Made by a program: the position numbers and the translations under genes. From assembly GCF_002995785.1 (NCBI RefSeq), contig NZ_PVXO01000009.1, forward strand, positions 62,001 through 126,000: DNA of 64,000 bases, in the 5' to 3' direction. Source of the DNA: Clostridium liquoris (lineage in GTDB: Bacteria; Bacillota; Clostridia; Clostridiales; Clostridiaceae). A model generated the notes under the pieces. That model was given only the letters and a program-made list of their open reading frames with translations, searched no databases and was not told the DNA's origin. This document shows, piece by piece, positions 42,126-52,989 of this stretch (position 1 is its first letter; each line of letters begins with the position of its first letter).

Positions 42126-45100
42126 CTATGCAAAAAGTTCTTTAATATCCTTTTCATCCATATTGGATAAAAGGATTTCTTCTCCTGCATTGCTATCTAC
42201 CACATTTTTAATTATTTCTTTTTTCTTTTCCTGTATTTTATATATTTTTTCCTCTATACTGCCTTTAGCAATAAGTCTTATAACTTCTACAGTTTTTTTC
42301 TGTCCTATTCTGTGGGCTCTATCTGATGCCTGCTGCTCTACCGCTGGATTCCACCATGGATCAAAATGTATTACTATATCAGCACCGGTTAAGTTAAGAC
42401 CAGTTCCGCCTGCTTTTAATGATATTAAAAATATAGATGAATCTCCCTCATTAAATTCTTTAACTAAATTCCTTCTTACATCAGCCTTAGTACTTCCATC
42501 TAAATACAGATATTTTATATTATTCTCATTAAATCTTTTAGCTATGTTTTTAAGAACAGATGTAAACTGTGAAAATAAAAGCATTTTATGTCCTTGATTT
42601 ATATTGTTTTCTACAATATCCAAAATTGCCTCCATCTTTCCATTATCACCAGTATAGTTTTCTATAAATGTGGAAGGATCACAGCATATCTGCCTAAGTC
42701 TTGTAAGCATGGATAATATTTTAATTTTACTTTTATTAAAACCATTTGCTTCAATTTCCCTATCCATATCTTCCTTTGCCTGCTGTACAAAAGAAGCATA
42801 GATCTTTTTCTGTTCCTCCGTCATATCCACTATAATGTTATGCTCTATTTTAGGCGGCAATTCCGTTATAACATCTTTCTTTAATCTTCTTAAAATAAAT
42901 GGTTTTATATGCATATTCAATTCATTAAGTACATTTTTGTCCTTATTTTTAACAATAGGCAATTCATATTTTTGAGAAAACTTTCTACTATTTAAAAGGT
43001 AACCAGGCATAATAAAATCAAATATAGACCAAAGTTCCTTAAGAGAATTTTCAATTGGAGTTCCTGTTAAAGCAAAATAACCCTTAGCCTTAATGCTCTT
43101 TACACTTTGAGCATTTAGAGATTGTGGATTTTTAATATTTTGTGCTTCATCTAAAAAGCAATATCTAAATTTAATGTTTTCATATTCCTCAATGTCCCTT
43201 CTTATCAGAGCATAGGAAGTTATAACTACATCCGCTTCCTTAATGGATTTAATATTTTTCTCCCTTTCCTCCTTACTTCCAGATACAATTACACATTTTA
43301 AATCCTGCTGAAATTTATTTATTTCATCCTGCCAATTGTATACTAAGGATGTAGGGCATACTACTAAAGAAGGCATTTTATTTCCCTTATTTTCATCTAC
43401 TTCTGATTTTATAAAAGCTATAGTCTGCAATGTTTTACCTAATCCCATTTCATCTGCAAGAATACCACCAAAGCCACATCTGGCAAGGGTCTTAAACCAC
43501 TTAAATCCAAACTTTTGATAAGGTCTCATTATATCCTTAAGATTTTCAGGAATAGTATAGTCCATTTCCCCTATATCTTTAATACTATTTACTAACTGCC
43601 TAAAGCCTTTATTTTCTTCTATAGATTTGATGTTTTTCTCTTTAATAGAAGAATCAATGTAAATAGCATTATATCTTTGAAGAATAACTTTATCCTTTTC
43701 CAATTCAGATGGTTTTATGTTTAAATAATCTATTAATTCACCTATTCCATTTAAATTTTTATCTTCTAAAGTGACAAAACCTCCCTTCTTTAGTCTGTAG
43801 TATTTTTTCTTTTCCTTTAATGCCTGAAAAATATCTTTAAGCTCCTTTTTATCAACGCCTTCAATATTGAAAGTAAATTCCAAAAGATCTTCTTCATTAA
43901 GTTTAATATTGGATCTATAGTTTGAAGATGTATATACCTTTATATTTTTAAAGGATTGAGAATAGTATATATCACATATATCCTGTAATAATCCCATACC
44001 TTTTAACATAAAATTTAAAAGCTTTTCTTCATCTTTTAGTATGTAATTATAATTTTCCCTTTTGAAATTGAAGGATTCCAAAATGGCTATAACCTTTTTT
44101 CACCCTCTATGTCTCTTATTAAAATCTTTTCCTCTTTTTTATTTTCATTTGCTAAAGGATTGATTTCAATATCCCCGTATTTAAATAAAACATTTGCTAT
44201 TATATTGTCCTCTTGCTTATCAAAATAAATGGAGGATTTTAAAGGTTCCTCATAAAATTTATTTTTAAGTCCTTTATCTACCTGTACATTTCTACTTATT
44301 TTCTTTAGAGCAGGCAGTACAAAAGAAGCCACATCCTCACTGAAGTTCTCATTAAAGCTTATTTCATGGCTTCTTTTCTTTAGAAACTGATTAAAAAAAG
44401 GCTTATAATTCTTTATTAACTCCTCCGATGGCTCATAGATTTTTCCTTGATATAGGAAGTATTTCCCGCCGGGTGAAATTGGCATGGCTATATCCGATGT
44501 CTGTTTTAATAGTATTTTATTATTCTTTGTTTCCACATTAAAATCTAAAGAAAAATCATCCTTTACAAAGGAAACATTGTCTATACTTTTCCCATTTATA
44601 GTTACATCTATAGTCCTATCCTTTAAATCCCGTAAAAATCTTCCTAAATTGCTTTCTGTAAGATAAGCCTTTTTCCCCTTCAAGATTTTTGTAAAATAAG
44701 TTGAATAATTCTCCATATCATCTACAACTTTTTTATATTCATATATTTCAATAAGCAGCTTTATTATGTCTTCATCCTCTTCTTTAAACTTATGAATATG
44801 AGGGTTAAAGGTAAACCCTTTTCCAAAATACATTTCATTTCTAGTAAGAATGCTCTCTATAAACTCTTTAATATTTTTTACTACATAGAGTTTATCCTCT
44901 CCTATTTTCATTTATATGGATGTGCCACTTTCATGTTCACTGTCTATCTGAAGTTTATAACTAGTATTTAAATATATTTTAGGCAAAATATTGCTTTTAT
45001 CTAATAGATTATTCTTAATATTATTTATAAATTCTCTATTTCTTTTTTCTTCAACATCCTTTAAAATCACTTCTTTTTCATCTATGAATTTAATAAGGGT

Positions 45101-45376
45101 AGCTACTGCATGCTTGCACATATACCCCCAATAAGGACAATCACAGTCACTTTGTATAAATGTGGCTTTATCTCTAAACCTTATAAATACCCTATATTCC
45201 TTGTTAGACTCAGAAGATTTTACTACTGAATTGATTTCTGCAATTTTTCCATTGAGTCTATCTATTACATCCACATCTATACTTTTAACCTGTTTATTTT
45301 CATAGCACTTAAGTCCCCTTTTATATACTGTATCCCCTGAAAATTCTTCTATTAACTTTCTATTTATATCAAACAA
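42126..45376 (-). pseudogene. SWIM zinc-finger SNF2-family helicase, split into three frames
   Basis: Read through, this is a single gene for a protein of about 1080 residues. It has an N-terminal SWIM finger (CDCPYWGYMCKH, near residue 85), a helicase-associated middle region, and a C-terminal SNF2 ATPase with GGILADEMGLGKT, DEAQ, LTGTPIENS and RAHRIGQ. As written it is broken twice. An in-frame TAA at 44912-44914 follows GTSI and is immediately followed by ATG AAA ATA. A frameshift occurs at a run of six T on the plus strand (44095-44100), where one extra base joins GEKK to VIAILESF. The C-terminal 651-residue part has all motor motifs and a TTG at 44081. Clostridial genomes commonly carry the intact gene; its biological role is unclear. 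Confidence 0.88.
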
Positions 45377-45462
45377 AGGAAGTCCTCCTTAAATTAGCAT
45401 ATTCATATTACTCATATCGTAATTATCTCCAAAAACACAAATATAAAACAAATCCTATGTGT

Positions 45463-46317
45463 TTATTTTTCAAAGGTGGAAAATAAAATACATGCCCCTC
45501 CTATAACATGATAAATGGTTAAAGGCTCCCCTAAAAATAAAGTGCCTAATATAATTGCTGAAATAGGATCTATATAACTTAACACTGAAATCCTTTGAGC
45601 ACTTACATTTTGAATACTGGAGAAGTAAAGCAGATAAGCCAGCCCCGTATGAAAAACTCCTAGTATTAAAATATTTATAATCATATTTATACCTGTTATA
45701 TGTAAATTTCCTCTAAAAAGCACCATAGGTAATAATATTAATGTACTAATGATTATTTGAGCAATTGTTCTATAAAAGCTTGAAAATCCTTTAATACTTT
45801 TATTTAACAACAACACCGAAGTATATGCCGCTGCTGCAGCTAAACCATAGCTAATCCCTTTTGCATGCATATAGTTGCCACCATTAGCCTCAGGTTGATT
45901 CATCATTATTAAGGCTAGTCCCCCCATAGCCACTAATACGGATATTAATTTTTTTAAAGTTAGTTTTTCTTTTAAAACAATTGGAGATAAAAGAAGTATA
46001 AATACAGGTGCTGTATAATAACTCAAAATAGCATTGGTTATAGTAGTATATTTATAAGCTTGGAAAAGCAGCAGCCAATTTAATACTAAGGCTATTCCTG
46101 AAATCCCTAATAGAATTATGTCTTTCTTGGAGTGTTCCTCCTGTTCCTCCTTTGGAACCTTGCTTTTCATAAAAAAGTTTACAATCAATAGAAATACAGT
46201 TCCTATAGCTCCTCTTAAAAATGCAATTTCAATAGACGGCATGTCTATGTTTTTTACAAACAATCCTACACTTCCCCAAATTACCATTGCTATAACAATC
46301 TTTAAAACCGAATTCAT
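45463..46317 (-). CDS. EamA/DMT-family transporter
   Basis: The 284-residue protein has ten predicted membrane helices arranged as two EamA repeats. The first begins VIAMVIWGSVGLFVKNIDMPSIEIAFLRG and the second begins near ISYGLAAAAAYTSVLLLNKSIKGFS, ending with SAIILGTLFLGEPLTIYHVIGGACIL. Such proteins export metabolites or amino acids, but the substrate cannot be read from sequence. GGGGG lies 7 bases before the ATG. It is a single gene between the broken helicase and the deleted tnpB element. Confidence 0.88.
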   Translation of the reverse strand: MNSVLKIVIAMVIWGSVGLFVKNIDMPSIEIAFLRGAIGTVFLLIVNFFMKSKVPKEEQEEHSKKDIILLGISGIALVLNWLLLFQAYKYTTITNAILSYYTAPVFILLLSPIVLKEKLTLKKLISVLVAMGGLALIMMNQPEANGGNYMHAKGISYGLAAAAAYTSVLLLNKSIKGFSSFYRTIAQIIISTLILLPMVLFRGNLHITGINMIINILILGVFHTGLAYLLYFSSIQNVSAQRISVLSYIDPISAIILGTLFLGEPLTIYHVIGGACILFSTFEK

Positions 46318-46428
46318 CCCTCTGCCCCCTTATTTCAATGAATAGTAAACAGTAATTAATGAACTTTTACTCTGTTAACTAAGAAACCTGTTCATTGTAA
46401 AAATTATATATATTTTATCACACTTTTA

Positions 46429-47286
46429 GTGAACTCACCACCACTTTAGAAGTTGTGGCTTCTTGGGTAATACCTTCTAATGAAGATAAGTTTACCAAGC
46501 TAACAAGGCAGAACCAGCCTCTTTTATATTTAGTGCTGCATTATAATCTCTATCTATAATGCAGCCACACTTTTCACATTTATATATTCTATCTGATAGC
46601 TGTAATTTTTCTTTCATAGTTCCACAATTACTGCACATTTTGGAAGATGGAAACCATTTATCTATTTTGATAAACTGCTTTCCCATATCTTCTAACTTAT
46701 ACTTTAGAAAGTTTCTGAATGTTCCAAAACCATTATCGGATAATGATTTACCTAGCTTTAAGCATTGTCCTACTGCCCTCAAGTTTATATCTTCTACTAT
46801 TATTGCATCATATGCTTTTGCTAGATTATATGCTTTTTTTGAGTATGTTTTACCATCAAATTCACTATTGTATTTTTTTATGGCATCCCTAAAATTAAGC
46901 TGTACATTTGCAAAAGCTAATGAATCTATTTCTTTCATATACTCATAATCTTTTTTTATTATTGCTGGTGTTGGCAAGTCTATAGCCTTGTAATCAATTT
47001 TTCCATTAATAAAATTTTTCTCGTCAAGCTGTTTATACAGCATATCAACATATAAGTTATACATTTTTCTACTACAACCAAAAGCTTTCTCTAGGTATAC
47101 CATTTGTTCTTTATTAGGTTTTAGCCTAAATCTATACCCCTTATTTTTCTTAATCACAGATTTCCACCTCATTTAGTACTTTTCCCATATATTTAATAAT
47201 CAATACTAAATGATTAATCGAACTTAAAATAATAAGAGGGCTATCCATCTCCCACCTAAGAGGATAGAAGAATTCCGCCCATTATG
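46429..47286 (-). mobile_element. tnpB element, internally deleted copy
   Basis: This is a second copy of the element at 20409-21889, in the same orientation, 858 bp long. Both ends are retained (GTGAACTCACC at the right end, CCATTATG at the left end). Two deletions account for the shorter length: 540 bp within tnpB between ATGCTTTTTT direct repeats, and about 80 bp in the left end. The flanks differ from the first copy beyond GTTCAC and beyond TTTAA, which defines the boundaries. Confidence 0.9.
46492..47172 (-). pseudogene. TnpB with in-frame 180-codon deletion
   Basis: The 226-residue derivative keeps the N-terminal recognition part (to SEFDGKTYSKKA), then jumps to YNLAKAYDAIIVEDINL. Relative to the full copy it lacks residues 109-288, including the RuvC-I Asp. 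The RuvC-II Glu, zinc ribbon and RuvC-III Asp remain. It cannot be a nuclease. The frame is kept, so a shortened protein could be made; it starts at ATG 47172 and reads MRWKSVIKKNKGYRF, five residues longer at the N-terminus than the full copy. Confidence 0.9.
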
Positions 47287-47287
47287 T

Positions 47288-47400
47288 TAAAATAATAAAT
47301 AAAAAACAATAAAGAACAAATAAGGCATATTTCATTTAAAAATTCTCCTCATTTATTCTTTATTATTTATGCCTTATTCTCTATTCTCTTTGCTGAATAA
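47288..47400. repeat. 7-bp AT-type repeat block downstream of carB
   Basis: AATAATA, AATAAAA, AACAATA, AAGAACA and AATAAGG on the left (47291-47325) and TTATTCT, TTATTAT, TTATGCC, TTATTCT and CTATTCT on the right (47353-47387) mirror each other. The arms AATAAGGCATA / TATGCCTTATT can pair over the 30-base middle. It probably terminates carB transcripts. Confidence 0.6.
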
Positions 47401-47422
47401 TCTAAAATCTAATAGAGTTTTG

Positions 47423-50400
47423 TTATTTTCCTAAATCATACACATCCAAATCCTCACTTTTTATGCCTTTAGCCTTAACTTTTACCATGGCGTTGAATGT
47501 ATCTAGTGCAGTTATTACTCCTATATTTCTTTCTATAGCTGCCCTTCTTATATGGAATCCATCTCTGTTAGAATCATTACCCTTAGTTGGAGTATTAACA
47601 ACTAAATCTACTTCTCCATTTTTTACAACATCTATAATGTTTGGATGTTCTTCTTTTAACTTTCTTACTTCCTTAACTTCAATTCCCACATTCTTTAATA
47701 GCTTTGCTGTATTTGTAGTTGCCATGAATTTATATCCTAGCTTGCTTAACTCTACAGCCATTGGCAGGAATTCTTCCTTATCATGATCATTTATAGTAGC
47801 AAGTATGGTTCCTTTTTCTTTTTTCATGTACATATTTGCCCCTATAAAGCCTTTATATAATGCTTCTTCTAAAGTTTTTCCTACACCTAAAACTTCCCCA
47901 GTAGATCTCATTTCTGGTCCTAAGCACACTTCTACATTTGGAAGCTTTTGAGTTGAGAACACTGGTACCTTTACAGAAATTAATTCTGGTTCTTTATACA
48001 CATCCACACCATAACCTAAGTTTCTTAACTTTTCTCCAAGCATTACTCTAGTAGCTATGTCTACTATAGGAACTTTACTTACTTTACTTATATAAGGTAC
48101 AGTTCTTGAAGCTCTTGGGTTAACTTCAATTACATAAAGTTTACTTTTAAACTCTATAAACTGTATGTTAATCATACCTTTAATTCCTATACCTAAGGCA
48201 AGCTTTTTAGTATATTCCAATACTTTATCTTTAATATCAGAAGTTAAATTTTGACTAGGATACATTGTAATACTGTCTCCTGAGTGTACTCCTGCTCTTT
48301 CTAAGTGTTCCATGATTCCAGGTATAAGTATATCTTCTCCATCTGATATAGCATCTACTTCTATTTCTCTTCCCATAAGATACTTATCTATAAGTATTGG
48401 ATTTTTCTTATCTTTTTCGAAAGCTTTAGTTAGATAGTATACTAATTCTTTTTCATCATGAGTTATTTCCATTCCCTGTCCACCAAGTACGAAGGAAGGT
48501 CTTACAAGCACTGGAAAACCTAATTTTTCAGCTTCTTTTAATCCTTCTTCAACAGTCCAAACTCCTTTTCCCTTAGGTCTTGCTATATCTAAAGTTTCTA
48601 ATAGCTCATCAAATTTTTCTCTATCCTCTGCTGTATCTATCTGATCCGAAGTAGTTCCAAGGGTCAAAATATTCTTTTGCTTTAAGAATTTAGCAAGCTT
48701 TATTGCAGTCTGTCCTCCGAACTGGAGTATTACTCCATAAGGATTTTCTTTTTCTATTATATTTAATACATCTTCTTCTGTTAATGGCTCAAAGTATAAT
48801 TTGTCTGATATATCAAAGTCTGTGCTTACAGTCTCTGGATTATTGTTTATTATTATTGTTTCTATACCTAACTTTTTAAGAGCCTTTACACAGTGAACTG
48901 AAGCATAATCAAACTCTATGCCCTGACCTATTCTTATTGGGCCTGAGCCTATAACTATAATCTTCTTTTTATCTGAAACCTCTACTTCATCGTAACTTTC
49001 ATAAGTTGAGTAGTAATATGGTGATAATGCCTCAAATTCTCCTCCGCAAGTATCAACCATTTTATAAACAGGCTTTATATTCCATATACTTCTTAATCTA
49101 TAAATATCCTCAGGGCTTACATTTAGCATATCCCCTATACCCTTATCTGAGAAGCCCTTTCTCTTTAGGCTGTATAACCATTCCTTATCTAAATCATCTA
49201 CAGAACTTCCCCTTAATTTCTGCTCTTCTTCTACTATTTTCTTAATCTTCTTTATAAAGAATTTATCTATGCCTGTTATTTGTGCTACTCTTTCTTCTCT
49301 ATACTCTCTTCTAAGCATTTCTCCTAGTGCAAATATTCTTTCATCATCTGGAGACATAACTCTCTCTTTTAAGTCATTCATGCTTAAGTTTTTGAATTTT
49401 TTATGCTCTAAAGAGTATTTTCCAGTTTCTAAGGATCTTATTCCCTTTAAGAAAGCCGCTTCAAAGTTGCTTCCTATAGCCATAATTTCCCCTGTAGCCA
49501 TCATTTTAGTTCCCAAAACTCTATCTGCTCCCTGGAACTTATCAAAAGGCCACTTTGGAATTTTAACTACCACATAGTCTAATGATGGTTCAAAGCATGC
49601 ATAAGTTTTTTGAGTTACTGCGTTTTTAATCTCATCTAATCCATAACCTAAAGCTATCTTTGCTGCTACCTTTGCTATAGGGTACCCTGTAGCTTTTGAA
49701 GCTAAGGCTGAGGAACGGCTAACTCTTGGATTTATTTCTATTACTGCATATTCAAAGGAGTTTGGGTTTAGTGCAAACTGTACATTACATCCTCCTTCTA
49801 TACCTACTGCATTTATTATATTTATTGAAGCAGTTCTAAGCATTTGATATTCTTTATCTGAAAGAGTTTGGCTTGGTGCTACTACAATACTATCTCCAGT
49901 ATGAATTCCTACTGGATCTATATTTTCCATGTTACATACAGTAATGCAGTTTCCAAAGCTATCTCTCATTACTTCATACTCTATTTCCTTCCAACCCTTA
50001 ACACTTTTTTCAAGAAGTACCTGACCTATAGTGCTTAACTGAAGGCCTAATGAAAGTATTGTTTCTAATTCTTCTTCATCATTTGCTATTCCGCCGCCAG
50101 TTCCTCCTAAAGTATAAGCTGGTCTTACTATAACTGGATATCCAATTTTATCTGCAAAGGCTTTACCTGCTTCCATGTCAGTTATTATTTCACTTTCTAT
50201 AACAGGTTCTCCTATTCTATTCATCATAGATCTGAAAAGCTCTCTATCTTCTCCCTCTTTTATGGATTCTATAGAGGTTCCTATTACATTAATACCGTAC
50301 TTTTGTAGTATTTTTTTATCATAAAGCTCTACTGCAAGATTTAATCCTGTTTGTCCGCCCATACCTGCAAGTAGACTGTCTGGTTTTTCTTTTGCTATAA

Positions 50401-50629
50401 CTTTTTCTACAAATTCTACTGTTAAAGGCTCTAAATAAACCTTATCCGCTACTTCTCTATCTGTCATTATAGTAGCTGGGTTACTGTTTATTAAAACAAC
50501 CTCTACTCCTTCTTCCTTCAAAGCCTCACAAGCCTGTGTTCCCGAATAGTCAAACTCCGCTGCTTGACCTATAACTATTGGACCTGATCCTATAACTAAA
50601 ACTTTCTTTATATCTTTATTTAATGGCAT
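47423..50629 (-). CDS. carB: Carbamoyl-phosphate synthase large subunit
   Basis: The 1068-residue protein has full length, with two homologous ATP-grasp halves (each beginning [24 protein letters not shown] or [23 protein letters not shown]), an oligomerisation segment between them and a C-terminal allosteric MGS-like domain (from about residue 935). The synthetase sites [20 protein letters not shown] and [19 protein letters not shown] are intact. It makes carbamoyl phosphate from ammonia, bicarbonate and two ATP for pyrimidines and arginine. It lies 14 bases after carA. A PyrR-type leader upstream of carA indicates pyrimidine control. Confidence 0.97.
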   Translation of the reverse strand: MPLNKDIKKVLVIGSGPIVIGQAAEFDYSGTQACEALKEEGVEVVLINSNPATIMTDREVADKVYLEPLTVEFVEKVIAKEKPDSLLAGMGGQTGLNLAVELYDKKILQKYGINVIGTSIESIKEGEDRELFRSMMNRIGEPVIESEIITDMEAGKAFADKIGYPVIVRPAYTLGGTGGGIANDEEELETILSLGLQLSTIGQVLLEKSVKGWKEIEYEVMRDSFGNCITVCNMENIDPVGIHTGDSIVVAPSQTLSDKEYQMLRTASINIINAVGIEGGCNVQFALNPNSFEYAVIEINPRVSRSSALASKATGYPIAKVAAKIALGYGLDEIKNAVTQKTYACFEPSLDYVVVKIPKWPFDKFQGADRVLGTKMMATGEIMAIGSNFEAAFLKGIRSLETGKYSLEHKKFKNLSMNDLKERVMSPDDERIFALGEMLRREYREERVAQITGIDKFFIKKIKKIVEEEQKLRGSSVDDLDKEWLYSLKRKGFSDKGIGDMLNVSPEDIYRLRSIWNIKPVYKMVDTCGGEFEALSPYYYSTYESYDEVEVSDKKKIIVIGSGPIRIGQGIEFDYASVHCVKALKKLGIETIIINNNPETVSTDFDISDKLYFEPLTEEDVLNIIEKENPYGVILQFGGQTAIKLAKFLKQKNILTLGTTSDQIDTAEDREKFDELLETLDIARPKGKGVWTVEEGLKEAEKLGFPVLVRPSFVLGGQGMEITHDEKELVYYLTKAFEKDKKNPILIDKYLMGREIEVDAISDGEDILIPGIMEHLERAGVHSGDSITMYPSQNLTSDIKDKVLEYTKKLALGIGIKGMINIQFIEFKSKLYVIEVNPRASRTVPYISKVSKVPIVDIATRVMLGEKLRNLGYGVDVYKEPELISVKVPVFSTQKLPNVEVCLGPEMRSTGEVLGVGKTLEEALYKGFIGANMYMKKEKGTILATINDHDKEEFLPMAVELSKLGYKFMATTNTAKLLKNVGIEVKEVRKLKEEHPNIIDVVKNGEVDLVVNTPTKGNDSNRDGFHIRRAAIERNIGVITALDTFNAMVKVKAKGIKSEDLDVYDLGK

Positions 50630-50643
50630 AATTCTACCTCCTA

Positions 50644-51699
50644 TTATTTATTTTCCGCATAGCTAAGGAATTTATCAAAAATATAATCATTATCCTTAGG
50701 GCCTGGGCATGCTTCTGGGTGAAACTGAACTGAAAATATTGGCAAGGTTTCATGCTTCATTCCCTCTACTGTTCCATCATTAAGACTTATATGGGTTACT
50801 TCCATATTTTCAGGCAATGTTTCTACAAAGTATCCATGATTCTGTGAAGTTATATACACTCTATTTTTCTTTAAATCCTTAACAGGATGATTGCTTCCCC
50901 TATGTCCAAACTTCAACTTTGCAGTTTTTCCACCTAGAGCTAAAGCTAAAAGCTGATGTCCTAAGCAAATTCCCACTATAGGCTTTTTGCCAACTAACTT
51001 TTTAATATTTTCTATAGCTTCTGGCAAATCTTCAGGGTCTCCAGGACCATTAGATAAGAATATAAGGTCTGGATTTACATCTAAAACTTTCTCTGCTGTA
51101 GTATCCGCAGGGAAAACTGTTACCTTACAATTTCTTTTTACAAAGGATCTTATTATGTTGCCTTTTATACCAAAATCCATAATGGCAACATGCTTCCCCT
51201 TTCCCTCTATTACATAAGTTTTTTGTGTTGTAACATTTTTAACTGCTTCACTATTAGAGAATTCATTTAGCTTTCCTTTAGCTTCTTCATAAGAAATATC
51301 CTCTAGGGTAATTATTCCTTTCATGGTCCCGCTGTTTCTTAAAATCTTTGTTAAAGCTCTAGTGTCTATACCTTCTAAGCCAACTATTTTATTTCCCTTT
51401 AAATAATCTGATATTTCTAATTCTGATCTAAAGTTACTTGAGAAATCGCACTTTTCCCTAACTATAAATCCCTTGACCTTTGGTGAGCTTGACTCCATAT
51501 CCTCAAGATTTATTCCGTAATTTCCTATAAGAGGATATGTCATTGTAACGATTTGTCCATAATAGGATGGATCTGTAAGAATTTCTTCATAACCTGTCAT
51601 TCCTGTATTAAAAACCACTTCTCCAACGCTTTCTTTAAGGTATCCAAAAGCCTTTCCTTCAAATACTATGCCATTTTCTAATATTAGCTTTGCTTTCAT
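50644..51699 (-). CDS. carA: Carbamoyl-phosphate synthase small subunit
   Basis: The 351-residue glutaminase subunit has an N-terminal CPSase_sm domain beginning [21 protein letters not shown]-terminal class I glutamine amidotransferase carries the nucleophile Cys in [15 protein letters not shown] and the His-Glu pair in [11 protein letters not shown]. It supplies ammonia to CarB through an internal tunnel. AAGGAGGG precedes the ATG. Upstream lie a sigma-A promoter at 51983-52011, a PyrR-binding loop and a small reading frame, which together form a leader of about 280 bases. Confidence 0.97.
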   Translation of the reverse strand: MKAKLILENGIVFEGKAFGYLKESVGEVVFNTGMTGYEEILTDPSYYGQIVTMTYPLIGNYGINLEDMESSSPKVKGFIVREKCDFSSNFRSELEISDYLKGNKIVGLEGIDTRALTKILRNSGTMKGIITLEDISYEEAKGKLNEFSNSEAVKNVTTQKTYVIEGKGKHVAIMDFGIKGNIIRSFVKRNCKVTVFPADTTAEKVLDVNPDLIFLSNGPGDPEDLPEAIENIKKLVGKKPIVGICLGHQLLALALGGKTAKLKFGHRGSNHPVKDLKKNRVYITSQNHGYFVETLPENMEVTHISLNDGTVEGMKHETLPIFSVQFHPEACPGPKDNDYIFDKFLSYAENK

Positions 51700-51804
51700 A
51701 TAATAGACCCTCCTTTAAATTCTGATAGCTAAAATACACTTTGTAAAGGTTTTGTCTATTAATGTGAGTTAAAAAAATAAAAGAATAACAAGTAGAATTA
51801 AATA

Positions 51805-51909
51805 TTAAAATTTAATCTCCCTATTATCCTTCTTATTAAAAAATATTTCTTTTAAATTCATTTTAAAATTAATTATAATTTCTTCTGTACAACAAAAAAT
51901 CTTTTTCAT
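51805..51909 (-). CDS. Possible 34-residue leader peptide in the carAB leader
   Basis: ATG 51909 is preceded by AAAGAGGT at 8 bases. The peptide reads MKKIFCCTEEIIINFKMNLKE and ends REIKF. It lies between the PyrR-binding loop and carA, and its ribosome site begins about 10 bases after the loop. It could be a real micro-protein, a leader peptide whose translation is tied to pyrimidine level, or a chance frame in AT-rich DNA. No homologue is known to me. Confidence 0.4.
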   Translation of the reverse strand: MKKIFCCTEEIIINFKMNLKEIFFNKKDNREIKF

Positions 51910-51927
51910 ATCATTATACCTCTTTCT

Positions 51928-51941
51928 GGCCTCTCAGGACC
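51928..51941 (-). promoter_or_regulatory. PyrR-binding RNA loop
   Basis: On the minus strand the leader reads GGTCCTGAGAGGCC. This fits the PyrR-binding consensus ARUCCNGNGAGGYU, with one or two substitutions at the ends, and can close as GGCC / GGTCC. It sits about 40-60 nucleotides into the carAB transcript, as in other pyr leaders. A clean downstream intrinsic terminator is not obvious, so control may act on translation or through a less regular attenuator. Confidence 0.65.
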
Positions 51942-51982
51942 AAATTAAAAGTGTATTATTAACTTCAGCTTTCTTAAAATTT

Positions 51983-52011
51983 ATTTTAGTTTATATATTG
52001 ATATATGTCAA
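51983..52011 (-). promoter_or_regulatory. Sigma-A promoter of carAB
   Basis: On the minus strand, TTGACA (52011-52006) and TAAAAT (51988-51983) are separated by 17 bases. The -35 box is a full consensus match. Confidence 0.8.
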
Positions 52012-52053
52012 GACTCAGTTTCAAAAAAATTGTTGCCACTTTTTTAAGCTGCC

Positions 52054-52749
52054 CTATAAAAACATGCTTTTCATTATTGAATATTGACATTTACACCACT
52101 CATCTTCAGGATCTAACTCATAAGCTTTTTTTGCGTACTCTAAAGCAGTATGGTAGTTATCCATGTCCTTATAAACCAATGCTTTTTCAAGATAAGCCTT
52201 ACTGTTAGTTTTATCTACTTCAATTGCCTTAGAATATGCCTCTAGTGATTCTGTATTTCTATCTAAAGCATTTAATAAGCTGCCTTTAAGGCAAAGTGCG
52301 TCATAATAGTCAGGCTTTAGCTTAAGACAGTCATCACAACAATTTAAAGCTTCTTCATTTTCACCTAGCATATCATAAAAATCTGCTTTTTTAAAATATA
52401 GTTCCGCATTTTTATTGTCCTCTTTTAGCAATTCATTACAATAAAAAATTGCTTTTTCAAATTCTGCAGTTGCATCATATATTTCTATTAAATCTAAATA
52501 AGCCCTTTTACTTTTAGGAACAAAAGTAAGGTATTTTTTTATGCATTGGCAAGCTTCTTCCATTTCATACATACCAATATGAGCCTCTGCTTTTACAATA
52601 TAGGTTTCAGCATAATTTTCATCTAGATTAATTGCTTCCTCAAAAACTTTAAAAGCTTCCTTAATTTCATTTTTTTCAAAAAGCTTCTTCCCTTTTTCAA
52701 CAAGAGCAATAATTTTATTATCTTTATCCGTATTAAAACAACTTTCCAT
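52054..52749 (-). CDS. Tetratricopeptide repeat protein
   Basis: The protein is 231 residues from ATG 52749, after GGGAGAG; the longer frame to 52800 lacks a ribosome site. It consists of about six 34-residue TPR units, including KKLFEKNEIKEAFKVFEEAINLDENYAE and LYFKKADFYDMLGENEEALNCCDDCLKLKPDYYD. No signal peptide or other domain is present, so it is a cytoplasmic protein-interaction scaffold of unknown partner. It is a single gene. The carAB promoter begins just beyond its stop codon. Confidence 0.88.
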   Translation of the reverse strand: MESCFNTDKDNKIIALVEKGKKLFEKNEIKEAFKVFEEAINLDENYAETYIVKAEAHIGMYEMEEACQCIKKYLTFVPKSKRAYLDLIEIYDATAEFEKAIFYCNELLKEDNKNAELYFKKADFYDMLGENEEALNCCDDCLKLKPDYYDALCLKGSLLNALDRNTESLEAYSKAIEVDKTNSKAYLEKALVYKDMDNYHTALEYAKKAYELDPEDEWCKCQYSIMKSMFL

Positions 52750-52835
52750 AACTTCTCTCCCTTTCCTGTAATATTTATTACATGTTACAATTATTGCCAT
52801 GAAATGAATTTAATATACTTCGAGAACCCTACGGT

Positions 52836-52989
52836 AAATAATAAATAATAGATAATAGATATTGTTAAAATTTCTTTCGAAATTTTTATTATATATAAAA
52901 AGAATTTTTGCCATAGGCAAAAATTCTTTCCTTATTTATTATTTATTCTTTTTTATTTATTCTTTAAAAAAGTGCTGCACACTTTTTTA
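52836..52989. repeat. Composite hairpin/7-bp repeat after thiY
   Basis: The units AAATAAT, AAATAAT, AGATAAT and AGATATT (52836-52863) are followed by hairpins AAATTTC / GAAATTT and AAGAATTTTTGC / GGCAAAAATTCTT (52899-52927). Next come CCTTATT, TATTATT, TATTCTT, TTTTATT and TATTCTT (52930-52964), and finally AAAAAAGTG / CACTTTTTT, which overlaps the thiY stop codon. Confidence 0.75.

Noticed and set aside
41990-42190. Open frame with the repeated peptide STEYRVQ
   Set aside because: It is the translation of the 11-unit 7-bp array and the opposite strand of the SNF2 gene, with no start signal.
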